Below, piece after piece: positions 57,321-64,000 of a stretch of DNA of 64,000 bases. The position numbers and the translations under genes were made by a program. Positions within the stretch are counted from its first letter, which is position 1. Each line of letters opens with the position of its first letter. This DNA comes from Gonium pectorale (lineage: Eukaryota > Chlorophyta > Chlorophyceae > Chlamydomonadales > Volvocaceae), in contig LSYV01000009.1 in assembly GCA_001584585.1 (NCBI GenBank), forward strand, positions 1,380,339 through 1,444,338, read 5' to 3'. Below the pieces are notes generated by a model. It made no database searches and was not told the origin of the DNA. It worked only from the letters and a program-made list of their open reading frames with translations.

Positions 57321-57416
57321 GGTTGCAGCTATGGTTGCAGCTGCGGTTGCAGTTGTGGTTGCAGTTGTGGTTGCAGTTGTGGTTGCAGTTGTGGTTGCAG
57401 TTGTGGTTGCAGTTGT
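57321..57416. repeat. 12-bp tandem repeat, eight copies
   Basis: Eight consecutive 12-bp units, six of them ggttgcagttgt and the first two variants, run from 57321 to 57416. On the minus strand the array stays open as a (QPQL)n frame because 12 is a multiple of three. It lies between the N-terminal fragment and the P-loop part of the CRN-like locus, where an intron is expected. Confidence 0.92.
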
Positions 57417-57640
57417 CGCAAGGGGGGGCGCCTGGGGGAGCGGATAGCTTGGCATGAGGGCGGCAGCACGGGGCGGCGGGCGCCCCGCAGCATGTGGCAG
57501 TGCGTGCTCACCCCACAAAAGCTGAGCCGTGCCAGCCGCTGGCCAAGCCAGAGGGGAGGTGGACACGGATGACCGATCGAGTCCTCCTTCCGCATAGGCC
57601 TCTCAACCGACTGCAAGGGCATGGGTGGCTGCCAGCCCAA

Positions 57641-58597
57641 CCGTAACCCGACTCGCCAGAGTGCGTCGCTGCACAAACGACGAGGTCTGCGAGTCCTGCC
57701 CAACCTGCAAGCCTTGGAACTGGGATCCGAGCAGTCCGCACGTGCCTCCGCGCGCAACCTGCTTAGCAGCAAGCCGAACATGGCCCTTCCGCACCAACCC
57801 ATGGCCGCACAGGCTTTGACGGGTTCCTCTAACCTTTGTAACCTGTGTACCGGTAATCTTCGCAACTGAGGCGGCGGGCCCGCACGTCAGTGTCGCCTTC
57901 TGTGCCTCCGGCTACGCCATCATTGTCTCTCTGGCGTCTGGCGCCAAACACTCATCGCACTCCCCTCTCCTCTCCGCTATTGCCGCTCGCCTCGAACTTT
58001 CTCTCTCTCACACCAGGCTCACACACTCCCACTCTCGCCTCTTACTCGTGACATCACAGCACATCCACACAGCGCCCGTACAGAGTCACCACCACCACAG
58101 CCACGGGCCGCTGCAGCCCGTCGCACGACTGAGGGGACGGCGGCCACAAGGGCGAGCAGCAGCTGGACCCGGTAATCTGCAGCTGCGCTTTTCGTGCCAT
58201 TCAATCCGGCCACCCACGCTCACTCTGCATACGCTCCACAGCAGGTCTCCGGCAAACCGTCCGAAAAGCTCTCCCTGCCTCAAGCGCCGCCCGCGCTCGC
58301 TTCGAGTTGCCTCCTCGCCGCATGGTTCAAGGGTGGGTGCCCGCTGGCGCCGGCGTAGCAGCGCAGTGAAGTGCGGCGCAGGCCCCACACCGCGTCCCAC
58401 ATCGCAAGGAGGGAAGTAAGGGCGCTTCACGCCAGCTTTCCTTTCCAGTCCCCTCCATTCCACGGACACAACCTACTATGCCTGCCGCCCAGCCGCATCC
58501 TGCCACACGCCGCCTGCTCACAATTCACCCATGACCGCCCAGGCTTTAGCAGGTACGGGTACCTGCAACTAAGAACTTGCTCACGGGGCCTTCAAGC
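57641..58597. other. Intergenic, convergence of no supported genes
   Basis: This is the 3' side of the phytyl ester synthase-like gene and the 5' side of the CRN-like remnant. Open frames such as 58048-58419 (plus) and 58086-58469 (minus) show no family motif. The DNA around 57900-58100 is pyrimidine-rich (tctctctc and cactccc runs). Confidence 0.45.
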
Positions 58598-61500
58598 TCA
58601 CGGCTTGAAGGTGGGCGCCTGCCGCTTGCCGCCCCAGCTGGCCTCGTACGCAAGCCGCGGAAGCAGGTCCTTGTATGGATCCGAGTCGCGCTTCCGCAGC
58701 AGGTACGACAGGCAGCCCTCCACGCCATGCCGTACGTTGCCGTACAGAGCTTCCACGGCGGCGCGGTCCTCGCCGACCCGTGGGTCGGTGGGGATGGGCG
58801 CGCCAAAGAGGAAGTAAAAGCGCGCCGGCGGCTTGAAGCCCACGAGCGGGGGAATGAAGGACTCCTCGATCTCCTCGGAGTACGACACTCCGCGGCGGGC
58901 CTGGATTCAGAAAGCCGGGAGAAGGAAGGAATGGAGGGTGGAATGCGATCATTGCACTCAAACACGCTTGTGTGCAGCGGCACCCTCATTCGCACGTCGA
59001 TGTGAAGGGCAGGAGGGGTAGAGGCTCGAAGGAGACGGGCAGGGCGGGATCGCCGCAAGGCCGTGCCGGGCACAACTGCACCATCCGGCGCTGCGCCATC
59101 CGTGTGCGGTGCGTCCGCCCGCCAACCCGGCGCGCACAGTACGCCGCTGCGGCGGCCGAGAGCCGCTGTGCACAAACAAACCTTTGGTGGCGGCACAGCG
59201 TTGAGAGCACGTGCACGTGCATGTGCGGTTGCTGCATGCATGCCAGCATGCAAGCAGCGCATGGCGGCGAGCTCCGCTCCAAGCGCACGCTGGAGATGCC
59301 GTGCGCCGCTTTCCCAGGCCAGCAGCCCCCCGGGAAGCCGCACCCCACGCGCCGCCAGCTCGCTCCCACTGCACCCACCAGCACCGACTGCTCGTTCTGC
59401 CGCCGCAGCCAGTCGCCCACGAGGGGCGCCGCCAGCAGGTCCCGCCGGTCCGCCAGCAGCTCCACGCTGTCCTCGGCGCCAACCGCCGCGAAGGGCACGA
59501 TGGTCGCGCCGAACTTGCACGCCTGGAAAGCAATAAAGGGATTGAAGTGTGCGAAACCATCGTGTGTAAGGGTAGTAGGCATCATTCTCAGTGGGAACGC
59601 ATGCGCTCTCACATGCTAGCTGGATGGCCACGTGACAGGCGCGAACCGGGAAACGCGAACTGGCAATGCTGGACGGGTGGGCCGTGGTGGTGCCTGGATA
59701 AGCTAGCGCATGGGCCTCTGCGGAGGGTGGGGTGGGACATGGCCCCCGCGACGTCTATCGCGAGGTCCAGGCCCCCCCCGACCGGCCCGCGCCACCCGCA
59801 TGCCCCCGTCCTCCTCCCAGTCCGCCAGCCTCCGCCGCGTCGCCACCCCGGCCACCCACCCACCATGCGCACAAACTCGGCCCTCCGCGGCCAAATGAGC
59901 GCGTAGCGCTCGTTGCGCAGCTTGAGGGCCTGCAGCGACCATCCGGCGAGGGGGTTGAGCGGGGAGGGAGTGCAGAGGGGCGCGGGCGTAGCAGGTACCG
60001 TATGCAGGGTGTGCACGCGCTGCAGGCCTCACACAGATAGGCCCATCGCGGAGAGGCAGCCGCCACAGCGCAGCGCGTCCCGGGTCGCACGTTTCCCCCC
60101 CACCGCTCGCTTCCCTGCTGACTGACGTTTGTTTTCAAGCACGGTACCGCAGCGTCGTCCCCAAACCGTACACACGCGCCCTCCCCATCCGCAACCAGCC
60201 CTCCAGCTCCTGCACGCCCCCAGATAGATTGTCCGTCCCAAGTCAGCGTGTTCGTGTCCGCCATCCCAAGCCCATTCACGCCAGTTACGCAACGACCCAT
60301 TCGCGTGAAGCGACAGAATCAAAGCCCGCACCTCCCGCACTCCGCCCGGGTACAGCAGCGCCGGCTCCCCCGCCGCCAGCAGCGCGTGCAGGTTCCGCCC
60401 GCTGACGGGCACCGCCCCGAAGGTCTCCAGGAAGCGGCCGAAGCGGCCGCTGGCCTCGGGGTCGGGGGAGGCCTGTGGCGGGGCGCCGGGGAGAGTTGTG
60501 TGTGAGGCCTGAGGGGCACTGCGTGGTCTGGGACCGCCACCACAGCGCACCCGAACGCCGGCACGGATGGCAGTGCCATCTAGACACGGCCGCACGGACC
60601 GTCGCCGGGAAGCGAAATGCAGAAAATAGGTTTGCGCACCCGGCCGTGGAGCTGAGAGACGCCCGGTTCGGTGATACGACAGGTGAGCAGCTGGCTTCGG
60701 AGCACATGAGCCTTCTTGGCATTCGTTAAGTGGGGCCTCTCCAGCCCCACTTAGCCCGTCACGGCGCTACAACACTTCATCTAGACACGGCGAAAGGTCT
60801 CGTTCCCGCCCGAACACCCCGCACCACAAACGCACATCGCCGACGCAAGAGCGAACAACACTCACCCGGCCCGCCCCCAGCGCCATGGGGTGCGCCAGCC
60901 CGCGCAGCATCTGCCCCCGCTCCCGCAGAAAGTGCTCCACCATCAGCGGCATGTCGGGCGCGAAAAGCTGGTGGTTGCCCACAAACAGCACCGGGCCCGA
61001 CCCGGGGGCCGGCAGGCCGCCCAGCCCCAGCTGCACGCGACCCGTGGGTCCGTCCGTCGACAGGAACACCGGCGACACCAGGGCCCGGAACGAGTCCAGG
61101 TTGGCCTCCTTGGCCGCGCGGTGCAGCTCCCCCGGCGTGGGGAGCTCGATGGCCCCCGGTGTGCCGAAGGCGGCGCCGCCGGGGGCGGGCCGCGGCCGGC
61201 GGCCCCCGGCGGCGGCGGCCGCCGCGGCCGGCGGCTTGTTGGGTCGCGTGAGGCGGCGGCGCGAGACGTAGAAGTCCTCCTCCGCGACCAGCGCGGCCAG
61301 GTCCACGCCGGCTTCTTGGAGGAGGGCGTGCGAGCGGCCGGACAGCACGCGGGCGCGGGCGCGGGGCAGGGCGCGCGCGAGGCGGGGCGCCTCCGAGGCC
61401 GAGGGGATGACCATGTCGTTCTCGCCGACCAGCAGCAGCACGCGCTGCCGCACCTGTGGAGGGGCCCGCGGCGGGGAGGAGGGCGAGGAGCCCACGGGGC

Positions 61501-64000
61501 GCGGGGCGAGGTATCGCGGGAGTGAGCGTGGGGTTATCTGCATTGGAAGGCGTACTGGAATGGGCTGGCAGGCGGAGCGTGGGGCGAGGGCCGGGTCGGC
61601 ATGAGGCCCACAAGGCGCTGACCTCGAGCTGGTGCCCTGGCTGCTCTGAACGGGGGCGTATCCGTACATATGGGCGTGTTAACCCCTGAAGCCCGTCAGG
61701 CAGGAGGGTCGGTGAGTTGTTGATCAGCTTGAGATGCGAGAGGGGAGGTTCGCCACGCGCACCAGCCCCGAGCGGCCCCCGCCGGCTGTCCGCCAAAGGC
61801 CAAATCACGCCCCCTCCTCCAACCCCGCCCACGCAAGTCTCGTACCTTCTTGAGCGTCGGGTTGACCTCCGCCGCGCCCTGCCGCAGCAGCTCCAGCCGC
61901 CAGCTGAGCGTCTCCGGCGGCAGCACGATGCGCAGCGAGGACAGCTCGGGGAGCAGCTCCAGCAGGCCCTGAGGGCACGATGGGAGACAGCGGGGGACAC
62001 CGGGGAGCAGCAACAACGGGGCGGTGAGCAAAGCAGGTGATACAGCGAAGGATGGAGGGAGAGGGAAGGGAGAGGCAGCCAGCGCCCTGTGCCCCATGCC
62101 ACCGCCGAGAACTGGAAACGCCCGCCGTCAAAAGCACTGCACCCTCTCCCGCCCGCCCGCCCTGCCGGCACCCCATCCACCCACATAGAGCAGGTCGACG
62201 GCCTGCTGCTGCGGCGGCGCGGCCGGCGAGGAGATGGCGTGCGCGGCCATGGCGATCGGGTTGGACAGCAGCGGCGACAGCGCCACGGGCAGCAGGCGGT
62301 ACAGCTCGGGCGGCAGCGAGGGCAGCAGCGGGCCCAGCGAGGGCCAGGGCGAGCGGTCGAACGAGGTGGCGGGGTTGACCAGCACCAGCCGGTCAACGCA
62401 GCTGCGGGGGATGGGGGGTAGAGGGTTGAGGTGATATTAATATATTAACACGAATGAGATGACGGAGTCACTTGACATTGAAAACAGCGTCCGCGTTTGG
62501 GGTTTGAAGTAGGGTTTGGCATAGGGAGTGTGGGCGTGGAGGTGGCCGGGTCGGTCAACACCGGTTGGTCGGTCGATCGGCATACGCAGCCGGCCGGCTG
62601 AGTGCCGGGGCGCGGGTGGGGCGGGGCGCGTGATGTGGCAGCACGGGGAATGGGCTGCTCTGACAGGTGATAGGGGCTGTAGGCTGTAGGGTTGAGCGCA
62701 GGGGAGGAGGGGGAAAACCCAGGTCGCTAGCTCGGTGCCCACACGACCTCAAGTCCGCCAAGCTCTTTCCCGGTTACCGGCAGGCGCAGTCACGCAGCTC
62801 CACGCCCAGTGACTCACATCACCGCACTCCGTGGCCAGCTCGCCACCCGCTGCCCTGCCGCCCCGCTGCCCTGCCGCCCTGCTGCCCCGCTGCCTCGCCG
62901 CCTCGCTGCTCGGCTGCACACCACCTCACCACGTCACCGCCAATGCGGCGGGCGTGCAGGGCTCCGCTGTCAGCGCCCTCCCGGACCCCCCCTGCCCACA
63001 CCCTACCCCGGGCGTCCACGCGGACGCCGCCACACCTGAGCTTCTGCGCCAGCGCCAGCGCCAGCAGCCCCCCAAACGACTCCCCCAGCAGGTACACCGG
63101 CCGGGAGGGGTCCAGGCCGGCGGCCTCGTCCTCGATCTGGAGGAGGGGGTACGCGGGTTGGGTTCGGGTCGAAGGCCGGGCTCGGAGCGGGGCGGGGTTT
63201 ATGCAGGGTCGGCGCGTAGGGGGCCGGCGCGGGCCCGCTGGAGGCGGCCTGGGCGCGGGAGCCGTGCGGCTGCAGCCCGCAGGCAGCAACCAGCCCCGTC
63301 GTGACCGGTGGGAAGGCCTTGTGCGGTCCCCGCCCATCACCACCCTACTCGGTAGGGTAGCACATCGCGCCAATAACAGGGCATGTGGTGCTGTGCACCG
63401 CCCATTCACCCTCAATCGCACAACTCACCCCCAACTGATGGCCCAGCCCGACAGACGAACCCCCACATCGTCCTCCATGGCAAGCCCGCTACCGCTAGTC
63501 AGCGTCGCATTTGCCGTTCCTCCCCCCCCCTCGCCGTTACCGTCACCGTCCCACACACCCGTCACCCGCAAACCACCCCTCCCCTCCCCCCCGCCACACA
63601 CACGCACCTGCTGCGCCAGCGACTCCACCAGCCCCGCGAACGGCGTCCGGTCCTGCGGCGGCAGGAACACCCCGCGCAGGTCGAACCGCGCCGCCAGGCG
63701 CGGGAACTGCCGGTACGCCGCCAGGCCCGTGCCGTCGATGCCCGGCAGGTACACCAGCAGCGGCAGCGAGGACGCGGGCGGGCTGCCCGCGGGGCGCGGG
63801 AAGCGAGGGGCGTACAGCAGCGGGCCGCAGGCGGCGGCGGCGGCCGCCGCCGCCTCCGGCGGCGTCACGTCGCCGTCAGCGGCGGCGTCAGTGACGCCGT
63901 CGGCTGCCGCCGCCGCGGCATCAGCGGCGGCTGCGGCGGCCCTGCCCTGGCTGAGGGCGAAGAGGTCCTGGAAGATGGGGCCGATGGTGGGTTCGCCGAG
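58598..64000 (-). CDS. PES: Phytyl ester synthase-like acyltransferase (5' partial)
   Basis: Nine phase-consistent exons read from the right edge: 64000-63608, 63136-63036, 62401-62185, 61968-61846, 61453-60866, 60472-60332, 59929-59864, 59522-59379 and 58900-58598. The N-terminus, expected to carry a plastid transit peptide, lies outside. The first half is an alpha/beta hydrolase: LLVYLPGIDGTGL, VYLLGESFGGLLAL (nucleophile Ser), LVLVNPATSFDRSPWPSLGP, LLLVGENDMVIPS (acid) and SGRSHALLQEAG (His). The second half is a lysophospholipid-acyltransferase-like domain: VLFVGNHQLFAPDMPLMVEH (NH-x5-D block), ALLYPGGVRE, ERYALIWPRRAEFVRM, FGATIVPFAAVGAED and PPARFYFLFGAPIPTDPR. This two-domain order is that of Arabidopsis PES1/PES2, plastid enzymes that esterify phytol and diacylglycerol with fatty acids during stress and chlorophyll breakdown. 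All catalytic residues visible are kept. A poly-Ala/Gly stretch sits between the two domains, and a poly-Ala stretch precedes the hydrolase. Confidence 0.9.
62849..62915. repeat. Imperfect ctgcc/ccgc short-repeat tract in an intron
   Basis: Around 65 bp of imperfect ccctgccgccccgctgc-type units lies in the intron between the second and third visible exons of the phytyl ester synthase-like gene. It is simple-sequence DNA with no coding evidence. Confidence 0.65.

Larger units (their letters stand above)
55290..57640 (-). pseudogene. Crinkler (CRN)-type P-loop NTPase remnant
   Basis: Pieces of a CRN-like protein appear in the right order on the minus strand but not in one clean frame. Near 57640-57500: PLQSVERPMRKED and, one frame over, SVIRVHLPSGL, resembling the end of the N-terminal CRN module. 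57255-56990: FLLHPMFNAIYVRECYPPFF and NKMVITLPPC. 56880-56800: AGKSLFLYYMLARLV, the P-loop helix. 56800-56590: NPSAWYIADKVPP and ILQITSPIRAAYEV, after a frame change near 56800. 56365-56290: LLYMPVWERGELRDC. 56157-55984: LYESVPEALVTELYGYYGGV followed by ARYVLQHPWQ. 55561-55420: CFELERLRFASHRASEQ, then another frame change. The P-loop lacks its first Gly (Cys in that position as spliced). CRN-type NTPases occur in oomycetes and, more widely, in other eukaryotes, algae included. Two or three frame breaks and the Walker defect suggest a pseudogene. Sequencing error or unrecognised introns are alternatives. Confidence 0.6.

Noticed and set aside
1..64000. CRISPR arrays, rRNA, tRNA or bacterial operons
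   Set aside because: No repeat-spacer pattern, no tRNA cloverleaf and no rRNA core sequence was seen. Dense GT-AG introns exclude a bacterial source.

Overview
The window looks like nuclear DNA of a green alga (Chlorophyta, most likely Chlamydomonadales). It is very GC-rich. Genes are cut by many short spliceosomal introns with donors of the GTGNG type and acceptors ending GCAG. Proteins carry long Ala/Gly/Gln low-complexity insertions. The families are eukaryotic: a Sen1/UvrD double helicase, phytyl ester synthase, F-box/leucine-rich repeat, TDP2-like nucleases. All gene models below were spliced by hand. Where a model is complete, the exon lengths sum to a whole number of codons.

Layout. 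(1) 1-5965, minus: a nine-exon type II membrane protein with a Cys/Trp-rich fibronectin-II-like module, running off the left edge. (2) 8530-12810, plus: a type II membrane glycosyltransferase with a DDD motif. (3) 15155-19153, plus: a type II membrane protein joining an OCH1-like GT32 domain to an FkbM-like methyltransferase domain. These three read as secretory-pathway or cell-surface functions. (4) 20936-41532, plus: one 20.6-kb gene of about 37 exons and about 3,790 residues, with an N-terminal Sen1/UPF1-type helicase, a central UvrD-type helicase and a long alpha-helical tail, the layout of plant TRANK1-like proteins. (5) 42679-48750, plus: an F-box-like/leucine-rich repeat protein. (6) 49532-51254 and 51832-53199, plus: tandem TDP2-like phosphodiesterases with matching exon structure and a shared GC-AG first intron. 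(7) about 55290-57640, minus: a broken Crinkler-type (CRN) P-loop NTPase, probably a pseudogene. (8) 58598-64000, minus: a phytyl ester synthase-like gene running off the right edge.

Gene-poor stretches at 6.0-8.5, 12.8-15.1, 19.2-20.9, 41.5-42.7 and 53.2-55.3 kb hold no gene I can support. They contain only short random reading frames and some simple repeats. There is no operon logic here. The nearest thing to a functional theme is two helicase/nuclease loci for nucleic-acid processing (items 4 and 6) next to a pair of Golgi-type glycosyltransferases (items 2 and 3).

The most interesting items are the GT32-FkbM fusion, the fungal-like DDD glycosyltransferase, the double helicase with a 54-codon first exon, the gene-conversion-like TDP2 pair with shared GC-AG introns, and the decaying CRN locus with a duplicated splice-acceptor region.
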